Assembly: GCA_937864975.1 (NCBI GenBank)
Contig: CALMDI010000131.1
Coordinates: forward strand, 1-12,217
Direction: 5' to 3'
DNA length: 12,217 nucleotides
Origin: an uncultured Chloroflexota bacterium
GTDB lineage: Bacteria > Chloroflexota > Anaerolineae > Aggregatilineales > Phototrophicaceae
Shown here: positions 1 to 6,182 of the stretch, piece by piece
How the letters are laid out: each line of letters starts with the position of its first letter
How positions within the stretch are numbered: the stretch's first letter is position 1
Notes under the pieces: generated by a model
Told to the model about the DNA's origin: nothing
Database searches by the model: none
What the model saw: the letters and a program-made list of their open reading frames with translations, nothing else
Translations under genes and position numbers: made by a program

Positions 1-309
1 GAAGCGCGGCGTATTCCCTACGACGACGGCGCCGCGCGCGACGTTTATCACCAGCTCCTGCTCGACTACCTGAGGGCGGAAGGGTACGACGAGCCGATTC
101 TCTGGCTCTCGACGCCGGAAGCCGCGGAATTTGCGACCGCGATTGGTCACAAGCTGCTCGTGTACGAAGCCGGTTCTCATACCGCGACCGACGGCGCGCG
201 CGCCACAGAGCTTCAGGCATCGGAGCGGATGCTCCTCAATCAGGCGCATATCGTCATCCGTCGGCGCGGCAAATCGAATGCATCGACGGATGGAACTTCC
301 GTCGTCTAG
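1..309 (+). pseudogene. 3' end of a truncated or frameshifted glycosyltransferase-like gene
   Basis: The window opens inside a reading frame (frame 1) that runs to TAG at 307-309, giving 102 residues with no start visible. The stretch reading PILWLSTP, then GHKLLVYEA, then ERMLLNQAHIVI resembles the N-terminal half of family-4-like glycosyltransferases, where PILW.y.P, a hydrophobic strand ending in VYD/VYE and E..LL..AD.V occur in this order. Known members continue for about 250 more residues with the sugar-nucleotide binding domain. Here the frame ends about 50 bases before a terminator, so that domain is absent. After HIVI the frame becomes basic and unlike the family, while frame 2 from about 260 reads VGAANRMHRRMEL and stops at 323-325; this could be the true continuation after a one-base shift. 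The call rests on motif memory only. It could instead be an unrelated protein's natural C-terminus. Confidence 0.45.
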
Positions 310-337
310 GACGGCAGTTCACTGACGAACCAACGCG

Positions 338-364
338 AACGGGAGCCAATCGGTCTCCCGTTTT
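338..364 (+). terminator. rho-independent terminator
   Basis: AACGGGAG at 338-345 pairs with CTCCCGTT at 355-362 around a 9-base loop, and TTTT (361-364) forms the T tract. It lies about 30 bases after the stop of the broken glycosyltransferase-like frame. It should end that transcript and insulate the prenyl synthase gene downstream. Confidence 0.8.
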
Positions 365-451
365 ATGTTATAGTTGGGGAGCCTTTCGCAATAAATTCAG
401 TTATAAGCGGCGTTCCCATCCGGGGATGGCGCTCATCAGCAAGGAACCCGC

Positions 452-1504
452 GTGAAGGATCGGTATTACGACACGTTCGCCGGGCTGCTCGGCGATATTG
501 ATCAGAGCTTGCGACAGTTTATCCAGCAGATGCCACGCACCACACCGCTGTTCTGGGAGATGGTGGAGCATCACTTCGGCTGGCTGGACGACAGCAGCGC
601 GCGTGACAGGGGCGGAATCAACCTGAGTGGCAAACGCATTCGCCCGCTGCTGGTCGTGCTGGTCGCGCGCGCGCTGACCGGACGCCACGACCACGCGCTG
701 CCCGCCGCAACTGCTGTCGAGATCATTCACAACTTCACGCTTGTCCACGACGACGTGATGGACAAATCGGAGGAGCGGCGTCACCGCGAGACTCTGTGGT
801 CGAAATGGGGCGCGGCGCAGGCAATCAACGCCGGGGATGGCTTGTACGCGCTCGGCATGTCGGCGCTGCTGGGCTTGCAGGGCGCGGGTGAAATGGCGCC
901 CTCGAAGGTGCTGGACGCCATGCGCTTTCTGCTGGATGCGTGCCTTGCCACGGTCGAAGGGCAGATGCTGGACGTGAGCTTTGAACAGCAAATCGACGTG
1001 ACGCCTGACACGTATCTCACCATGATTTCGGGCAAGTCCGCCGCGCTCATCGAGTGCTCGACGCGCATGGGCGCGCTGCTGAGCACGGACGATCCCACGG
1101 TGATCGAGGCTTACGGGCGCTTCGGACGCAGTCTCGGCATCGCCTTCCAGATCTGGGACGATTATTTGGGCATCTGGGGACGTGCCGAAGCGATGGGCAA
1201 ATCCGCGACGAGCGACATTGAAACTAAGAAGAAAAGCTATCCGGTGCTGGTCGCGTTTCAGCAGGCGGACGCTGTCACGCGCGCGAATCTGCTGTCGATT
1301 TATCATAAGGAATTATTGGATGCGCGCGACGTTAGCTGCGTGCTGGATATTTTGCGGGCGGTTCGTGCCGAGGAGCAAACGCGCGATCTGATCGACGTGC
1401 ATTTTCGCGCCGCGCTCGCCGCGCTGGACGCGGTTGGCGTCGACAACGACGATCAGCGGCACCTGCGCGAGCTTGCCTCGTTCCTGATCGAACGAGCCTA
1501 TTGA
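452..1504 (+). CDS. all-trans polyprenyl diphosphate synthase, probably geranylgeranyl diphosphate synthase
   Basis: This 350-residue cytosolic protein of the trans-prenyltransferase family condenses isopentenyl diphosphate with an allylic diphosphate. Visible family motifs are GKRIRP (60-65), the first Asp-rich motif DDVMD (100-104), GQMLD (170-174), GKSAAL (194-199), the second Asp-rich motif as QIWDDYLGIWG (233-243) and GKSATSDIETKKKSYP (249-264). Length is normal. Phe95, five residues before the first Asp-rich motif, matches the chain-length-limiting aromatic of archaeal type I GGPP synthases (F77 in Sulfolobus), so GGPP is the inferred product; longer chains are not excluded. The second motif ends in Gly240 rather than Asp, a variant known in other bacterial GGPP-type enzymes. 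The GTG start at 452 is supported by AAGGA at 441-445. The gene stands alone after a terminator. TATAAG at 402-407 is a possible -10 box, but no convincing -35 was seen. Confidence 0.92.
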   Translation: MKDRYYDTFAGLLGDIDQSLRQFIQQMPRTTPLFWEMVEHHFGWLDDSSARDRGGINLSGKRIRPLLVVLVARALTGRHDHALPAATAVEIIHNFTLVHDDVMDKSEERRHRETLWSKWGAAQAINAGDGLYALGMSALLGLQGAGEMAPSKVLDAMRFLLDACLATVEGQMLDVSFEQQIDVTPDTYLTMISGKSAALIECSTRMGALLSTDDPTVIEAYGRFGRSLGIAFQIWDDYLGIWGRAEAMGKSATSDIETKKKSYPVLVAFQQADAVTRANLLSIYHKELLDARDVSCVLDILRAVRAEEQTRDLIDVHFRAALAALDAVGVDNDDQRHLRELASFLIERAY

Positions 1505-1508
1505 GTAC

Positions 1509-1533
1509 TGAGGTTTGAGGGTTGAGGTTTGAG
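1509..1533. repeat. short tandem direct repeat, TGAGGTTTGAG twice
   Basis: TGAGGTTTGAG occurs at 1509-1519 and again at 1523-1533, a 14-base period, starting 4 bases after the prenyl synthase stop. The internal string TGAGGGTTGA (1516-1525) recurs at 8626-8635, just after another gene's stop. This is low-complexity intergenic sequence. The 74-base gap to the convergent ATPase gene (1505-1578) shows no clear intrinsic terminator for either gene, only the 8-base palindrome GAACGTTC at 1566-1573. Confidence 0.6.
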
Positions 1534-1578
1534 TAAAAGACTAAGCACGGACTGTTTGTAATTTGGAACGTTCAAGCT

Positions 1579-3132
1579 TCAGGATACGGCTGTGGTGTCG
1601 CCTGCCATCATCAAGCCGAGCGTCTCGATATCCGCTTCCTCACGATTGAGGATGCCCACGATCTGCCCCTCGTAAATCACCGCGATACGATCCGAAAGTG
1701 CGAGAATTTCGTCAAGGTCTTCGGAAATCAGGACGATGGCGACCCCTTCACTGCGCTGTTGAATCAGCACGCTGTGGATGTATTCCGTCGCGCTGATGTC
1801 GACGCCGCGCGTGGGCTGCGCCGCGATGAGAACCGAGGGACTGCGTGACAGCTCCCGCGCCAGAATCAGCTTCTGGATATTGCCGCCAGAAAGATTTTTG
1901 GCGGGCGTTTTCGCGCTCGGCGTTTTGATGTTGAAGCGCCGGATGAGATCATTTGAATAGCGCGCGATGGCGCCAAAATTGAAGAACGGTCCGCGCGAGA
2001 ACGGTTCGCGCCCGTGCGTCTGCAAAATGGCGTTTTCCGCGACGGAGAACGCGCCGATGATGCCGTGGCGATGGCGCTCTTCGGGGATGAATGCCAGTCC
2101 TGCTTCCAATCGCGCCGCCACCGGCGCATGGAGAATCGATTTGCCGCCGAGCGCTACGTCGCCGCTGGTGGCATGACGCAGCCCGGTGATGACTTCGGCA
2201 AGCTCGCGCTGCCCGTTGCCCGACACCCCCGCGATGCCAACAATTTCACCCGCGCGCACGTCGAGCGACACGTCGCGCAGGCAGAGCAACCCCTGATCGT
2301 TGTCGGCGCTCAGGCTGCGAACGGACAGGCGCACCTCGCCCGCGCTGAGCGGCGGCTTGGTCGGCTGGAACACGACGTCGCGCCCGACCATCATACGCGC
2401 CAGCTTGCGGCGATCCACCGTATCGTCGTTCGGGATGGTATCGATCACGCGCCCGTCGCGCATGACGGTGATGCGGTCGCTCAGATCGCGCACTTCGTGA
2501 AGCTTGTGCGAAATGAAAATCAGGGCGTGTCCCTGCTCGCGCATCTGCTTGAGTGTATCCGACAATTCCTCGACTTCCTGCGGCGTCAGAACGGCGGTCG
2601 GCTCGTCCAGAATGATGAGCGCGCCGCCGCGATAGAGCGCCTTGATGATCTCGACCCGCTGCTGCTCGCCGACGGAAAGCTGCCAGATGTAGGCATCGGG
2701 ATTGATCTTCAGCCCGTAGATTTCGGAGATTTCCAGCAGGCGCTTGCGAACGCCGCGCAGGTCGAGCGTGACGCCGTTGGTGTTCATGCCGAGCGCGACA
2801 TTTTCGGTCACAGTCAGCGTTTGCACGAGCATGAAATGCTGGTGAATCATGCCAATGCCCGCCGCCAGCGAAGCGGCGGGGGAATGGAAGGTGACTTCGC
2901 GCCCGTCCAGCACAATTTGCCCCTCGTCCGGTCTGTGCAGCCCGTAGAGAATTTTCATCAGCGTGCTTTTGCCCGCGCCGTTCTCGCCCAGCAGCGCGTG
3001 AATCTCGCCCGCCTCGACGTCGAAGGTGACGTGATCGTTGGCAAGCACGCCGGGGAAGCGCTTGACGATCCCACGCATTTCGGCGCGGTCAATGCGCGTG
3101 TGACCGGAAGGGAGAATAGTTGAAGGTGACAT
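1579..3132 (-). CDS. ABC importer ATPase with two ATP-binding domains, BMP/YufO class
   Basis: This 517-residue cytoplasmic ATPase should power the importer formed by the upstream permeases and binding protein. Domain 1 (about 15-255) is intact: Walker A GENGAGKST (49-57), Q-loop Gln98, signature LSVGEQQR (152-159), Walker B LIILDEPTA (172-180) and H-loop His209. Domain 2 (about 265-512) is degenerate. Its P-loop region GVSGNGQREL (302-311) lacks the Walker lysine. The signature LSGGNIQK (414-421) is good, the Walker B end reads AAQPTRGVD (437-445) with Gln in place of the catalytic Glu, and the H-loop reads SEDLDE. This asymmetry is normal for RbsA/YufO-type ATPases and is not a sign of decay. 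The gene is last in the minus-strand operon, 83 bases after the binding-protein gene. ATG at 3132 is the only nearby start; AGGA directly abuts it, so spacing is poor. Confidence 0.93.
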   Translation of the reverse strand: MSPSTILPSGHTRIDRAEMRGIVKRFPGVLANDHVTFDVEAGEIHALLGENGAGKSTLMKILYGLHRPDEGQIVLDGREVTFHSPAASLAAGIGMIHQHFMLVQTLTVTENVALGMNTNGVTLDLRGVRKRLLEISEIYGLKINPDAYIWQLSVGEQQRVEIIKALYRGGALIILDEPTAVLTPQEVEELSDTLKQMREQGHALIFISHKLHEVRDLSDRITVMRDGRVIDTIPNDDTVDRRKLARMMVGRDVVFQPTKPPLSAGEVRLSVRSLSADNDQGLLCLRDVSLDVRAGEIVGIAGVSGNGQRELAEVITGLRHATSGDVALGGKSILHAPVAARLEAGLAFIPEERHRHGIIGAFSVAENAILQTHGREPFSRGPFFNFGAIARYSNDLIRRFNIKTPSAKTPAKNLSGGNIQKLILARELSRSPSVLIAAQPTRGVDISATEYIHSVLIQQRSEGVAIVLISEDLDEILALSDRIAVIYEGQIVGILNREEADIETLGLMMAGDTTAVS

Positions 3133-3153
3133 TCCTAGTGTGATTCTCTGGTT

Positions 3154-3208
3154 GCCCCCACCCCAAACCCCTCCCCCATAAAGAGGGAGGGGCTTCAGGA
3201 GGGCGATT
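3154..3208. repeat. GC-rich intergenic palindromic repeat between binding-protein and ATPase genes
   Basis: CCCCTCCC at 3168-3175 pairs with GGGAGGGG at 3185-3192 around a 9-base loop, within a C-rich then G-rich tract that continues to GGAGGG near 3203. From memory, similar CCCC(A)CCCC / GGGAGGGG tracts are dispersed between genes in many Chloroflexota and some cyanobacteria. On the minus-strand transcript the hairpin falls between the binding-protein stop and the ATPase start. It could stabilise the upstream mRNA end or lower ATPase expression. It has no T tract, so it is not a standard terminator. Confidence 0.65.
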
Positions 3209-3215
3209 TTGCCTA

Positions 3216-5138
3216 TTAGGCTTCTGGTAGCTCCTGCTGCACGACGATCTCGCCGGACTGGATGCCAGCGATTGCCGCATTCGCCGCGTCGATGATTTCC
3301 TGCGGGACTTCCACGCCGCCGTAGACGATCTCCAAGCCGCCGTTGTTCAGCGTCAGGTTGAAGGCTTCGCCGCCGAGGGTTCCCTTGAGGACATTCTCGA
3401 TCATGCTGCCCACGACGGGCGTCCAGTTGTAGACCTGCGACGCGACGACGGTTTCGGGCCAGTTGCCGCTCTGGTCACTCTGCGTGCCGAACCAGTAGCC
3501 GCCGACCGCCTGAACCGCGTCAATCGCGCCCGGTACCTGCTGCGCCGAGCCGGTCAGCACGTCCGCGCCTGCCGAAATCTGCGTGTTCGCGGTTTCCGCC
3601 GCCAGCGCCGTGTCGCCAAACGAACCCGTGTAGGCAAGGAGAATATTCGCGTCGGGGTTCGTGGCGAGAACGCCTTGCTGGAAGCCATTGATATACAGCA
3701 GGGCGTCGCCCGCCGGAACGGGTCCGACGATGCCAATCGTGCCCGCTTCGGAGAGCATTGCCGCCATCACGCCGTTGACGTAGCCGCCCTGTTCCGCGCC
3801 GGCTTCGTAGGCATAAATATTGGTCAAGCCCTGATCAACGCCGGTATCGGTCGCCGTGCCCCACGCGAACGCAGTTTCAGGGTAGTCGGGCGCGAGTTCA
3901 AAGAGCGACGTGCCATACTGCGTGCCGTGCGCGATGACCAGATCGTAGCCATCTTCCGCGTAGCCGCGCAGCGCTTCCGCCGCCGCCGTCACGTCAAACA
4001 TGCCTTCCGTGTAGGCGATCTCGACGGCGTCTTCGCCGCCAAGCTGCTGCTGAATCTCCACAAGCGCGTCATAGCCCGCCTGGCTCCACGCGAGGTCAGT
4101 GGTCGCGCTCGGCATAACGATGGCAATGCGGAAGGGTTCTTCGGGCAGGACTGCCAGCGGATAGACGACGCCGGAACGAATATCCGCTTCCGCCTGCCTG
4201 CCTGCTTCCCACACTTCGGCGGGGACGCCTTCGAGGGCTTCGTTATAGACCATCGTGACGCCGTCTTCGAGATTTAGCTCGTAGGCGGTGCCGCCGTTCA
4301 CGCCGCTGGCGCGCTTGGCAATGATGTCCTCGATCACGCCGCTGAAGTCGTATGCCATCGAAGCAACCACCGTTTCGGGCCAGTTCGGCGCCTGATCGAC
4401 GTCGGTGCTGAACCAGTAGCCGCCTGCGGCTTCGATGGCGTCAATCGCGCCGGGCACCTGCTGCGCCGAGCCGGTCAGCACGTCCGCGCCCGCCGCGATC
4501 TGCGTGTTTGCGGTTTCGGCTGCCAGCGCCGTATCGCCAAATGAGCCGGTGTAGGCGACCAGGACTTCGGCGGCTGGATTGCAGGCGTTCACGCCCTGCT
4601 CGAAGCCGTTGTTGTACAGAATGGCATCGCCCGCGGGCACCGGACCAACCACGCCGATGACGCCGCTTTCGGTGAGCAAGCCCGCCATGCAGCCATTGAT
4701 GTAGCCTCCCTGCTGGGCGCGCACGTCATAGGCGAACACGTTGGTCAAGCCCGCGTCCATACCCGCATCGCTCGACGTGCCCCATGCGAACGAGGTGTCG
4801 GGGAATTCGGATGCCAGCTCGAACAACGACGACCCATACTGCGTGCCGTGAGCGATGACGATGTTGTAACCTTCTTCGGCGTAGCCGCGCATTGCATCGG
4901 CAGCGGCGGTCACGTCCCACGTATTCTCGCTGACGGCGATTTCAACCGCCTCTTCGCCGCCCATTTCGGTCTGCACGGCGACCGCCGCGTCGTACAGCGC
5001 CTGGCTCCACGACAGATCGGTCGTGCTGCTGGGCAGGATAATGGCGACACGTACGGGTCCGTCCTGCGCGCTGGAGAGTCCGGCAACGCAAAGGCTGAGT
5101 AACAAGATCAGGATAAGGGCAAGGAATTTTCGACTCAT
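3216..5138 (-). CDS. secreted substrate-binding protein with two tandem BMP (PnrA-like) domains
   Basis: This 640-residue extracytoplasmic binding protein should deliver ligand, most likely purine nucleosides or bases, to the neighbouring permeases. Residues 1-24 form a signal peptide with a hydrophobic core and an SSA cleavage site before Gln25. There is no good lipobox (LSLC at 14-17 lacks Gly/Ala/Ser before Cys). Two BMP domains follow at about 29-325 and 336-632. Each has PS.TTDL.WSQA, HGTQYG (97-102, 404-409), a GPVPAGDA strand (165-172, 472-479) and YTGSFGDT (196-203, 503-510). The xDQ loop is DVDQ (246-249) in domain 1 and QSDQ (553-556) in domain 2. Family members normally have one domain of about 330-380 residues, so this is a doubled protein. 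GGAGG at 5144-5148, five bases before ATG 5138, supports the start. It is third in the operon, after the permeases. Confidence 0.93.
   Translation of the reverse strand: MSRKFLALILILLLSLCVAGLSSAQDGPVRVAIILPSSTTDLSWSQALYDAAVAVQTEMGGEEAVEIAVSENTWDVTAAADAMRGYAEEGYNIVIAHGTQYGSSLFELASEFPDTSFAWGTSSDAGMDAGLTNVFAYDVRAQQGGYINGCMAGLLTESGVIGVVGPVPAGDAILYNNGFEQGVNACNPAAEVLVAYTGSFGDTALAAETANTQIAAGADVLTGSAQQVPGAIDAIEAAGGYWFSTDVDQAPNWPETVVASMAYDFSGVIEDIIAKRASGVNGGTAYELNLEDGVTMVYNEALEGVPAEVWEAGRQAEADIRSGVVYPLAVLPEEPFRIAIVMPSATTDLAWSQAGYDALVEIQQQLGGEDAVEIAYTEGMFDVTAAAEALRGYAEDGYDLVIAHGTQYGTSLFELAPDYPETAFAWGTATDTGVDQGLTNIYAYEAGAEQGGYVNGVMAAMLSEAGTIGIVGPVPAGDALLYINGFQQGVLATNPDANILLAYTGSFGDTALAAETANTQISAGADVLTGSAQQVPGAIDAVQAVGGYWFGTQSDQSGNWPETVVASQVYNWTPVVGSMIENVLKGTLGGEAFNLTLNNGGLEIVYGGVEVPQEIIDAANAAIAGIQSGEIVVQQELPEA
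3249..4130 (-). repeat. tandem intragenic duplication, unit encoding BMP domain 2
   Basis: This unit encodes residues 337-630 and matches the unit at 4170-5051 at a constant offset of 921 bases. Motifs line up without insertion or deletion at least from the first Asp-Leu-x-Trp motif to the GYWF motif. The two copies are nearly identical at the DNA level around 3535-3645 and 4456-4566. Confidence 0.85.
4170..5051 (-). repeat. tandem intragenic duplication, unit encoding BMP domain 1
   Basis: This unit encodes residues 30-323, the N-terminal partner of the unit at 3249-4130. It carries two cysteines, Cys150 and Cys186, that the second copy lacks (Val457 and Thr493 at the matching positions). 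Confidence 0.85.
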
Positions 5139-5189
5139 GGCTGCCTCCGGTGACTAAATGCGATTAACGTCACAGCCTCGCGCTCATCG

Positions 5190-5203
5190 CACAAGGCATT
5201 GTG
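5190..5203. repeat. short inverted repeat upstream of the binding-protein gene
   Basis: CACAA (5190-5194) and TTGTG (5199-5203) flank a 4-base spacer in the 72-base gap between permease 2 and the binding-protein gene. It may be a weak hairpin or a small operator, and chance is possible. I see no clear promoter in this gap, so read-through from the permeases is the simplest view. Confidence 0.3.
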
Positions 5204-5210
5204 TCCGAGC

Positions 5211-6182
5211 CTAATTTTCGCCGCGCATGAACGGCTTGGTCAGTGCGGCAGGTTCGAGCCGCTTGCGCTGGCGCGCGAACACCAGCACGGCAATCGTCAG
5301 AATGTAGGGCGCCATAATCAGCAGGTTCGGCGGGATCGACTGTCCCACGATTTGCACGTCCAGAATCTGCGCCCAGATTTGCAGGTTATTGGCGATGGCA
5401 AACAGCAGCGCGCCCGCCATCACGCGCCACGGCGACCAGCCGCCGAAATACACCAGCGCCACGGCAATAAAGCCGCGTCCCGCCGTCATGTTTTCCTGAA
5501 AAATCGGCGTCACGGCAATGGAGAGGGACGCGCCCGCGATACCCGCCAGAACACCGCCCAGAATGACGGTCGAGTAGCGCACGCGGTCGACGTTGACGCC
5601 CATCGCATCTGCTGCGGCGGGGTTCTGCCCGACCGCGCGGATCTGCAAGCCCCAGGTGGTGCGGTTGAGAATCCATACCGAAATGGGGACGAGCGCGAAG
5701 GCGACGTAGACCAGCACATTCTGCTGAAAGAATATCTTGCCGATGACCGGCAGGTCGCTGAGGATGGGAATGGTGACTGCCTGAAAACCCTCCCCCTGCG
5801 CGGTGATGACGCCGCCCGCCAGCGACTTGAACAGCAGGCTCGACAAGCCGAGTCCGAACAGGGTGAAGCCGATGCCGCTGATACCTTGCTCGGCTTTGAA
5901 GGTGACGGAGACGACTGCCATCGCCAAGCCCATCAAACCGCCGACGAGCATGGCAACCAGCAGCCCGACCATCGGCTCCTGACCCAGCCCTTTGCTGGAA
6001 ATGACATAGATGCCGGAGAACGCACCCATCAGCATGATGCCTTCGACGCCGAGGTTGAGCACGCCGGAGCGCTGCGCGAACACCTCGCCAAGCGCGGCGA
6101 ACAGATACGGCGTCGAGTAGAGAAACATCAACGCCAGCGCTTCGACCAGAATTTGATCGAGCGTCATGCTGCTGCCGGTCAC
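5211..6182 (-). CDS. ABC importer permease 2, YufQ/BmpD-like (BPD_transp_2 family)
   Basis: This 323-residue inner membrane permease should form the channel as a heterodimer with permease 1. It shows the family pattern: NLGVEG (43-48) after the first helix, alternating hydrophobic segments (about 15-35, 49-62, 71-95, 100-120, 154-172, 205-225, 236-270, 287-303), RTTWGLQIRAVGQNP (174-188) with Gly195-Val196 after it, and MTAGRGFIA (232-240) ahead of FGGW (246-249). I chose GTG 6182 over ATG 6167 because AGGAGG (6190-6195) lies 7 bases before GTG and 22 before ATG. The GTG also overlaps the permease 1 stop as GTGA (6179-6182), indicating translational coupling. Length is normal. The basic C-terminal tail (RQRKRLE, 304-310) fits a cytoplasmic end. 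Confidence 0.93.
   Translation of the reverse strand: MTGSSMTLDQILVEALALMFLYSTPYLFAALGEVFAQRSGVLNLGVEGIMLMGAFSGIYVISSKGLGQEPMVGLLVAMLVGGLMGLAMAVVSVTFKAEQGISGIGFTLFGLGLSSLLFKSLAGGVITAQGEGFQAVTIPILSDLPVIGKIFFQQNVLVYVAFALVPISVWILNRTTWGLQIRAVGQNPAAADAMGVNVDRVRYSTVILGGVLAGIAGASLSIAVTPIFQENMTAGRGFIAVALVYFGGWSPWRVMAGALLFAIANNLQIWAQILDVQIVGQSIPPNLLIMAPYILTIAVLVFARQRKRLEPAALTKPFMRGEN

Noticed and set aside
426..455. Nine-codon leader frame (ATG 426 to TGA 453-455) overlapping the prenyl synthase GTG
   Set aside because: The only purine-rich run directly touches its ATG, so there is no usable ribosome site. The overlap is probably chance.
401..1306. 301-residue minus-strand frame opposite the prenyl synthase gene
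   Set aside because: The composition is Arg/Gln/His-rich and the opposite frame carries all prenyl synthase motifs.
1600..2230. Second ATPase domain lacking the Walker A lysine, catalytic Glu and H-loop His, read as possible decay
   Set aside because: This degeneracy is usual in RbsA/YufO-type double ATPases.
2014..3123. 369-residue plus-strand frame opposite the ATPase gene
   Set aside because: It is a His/Arg/Gln-rich shadow of a clear ABC ATPase on the other strand, typical of GC-rich codon use.
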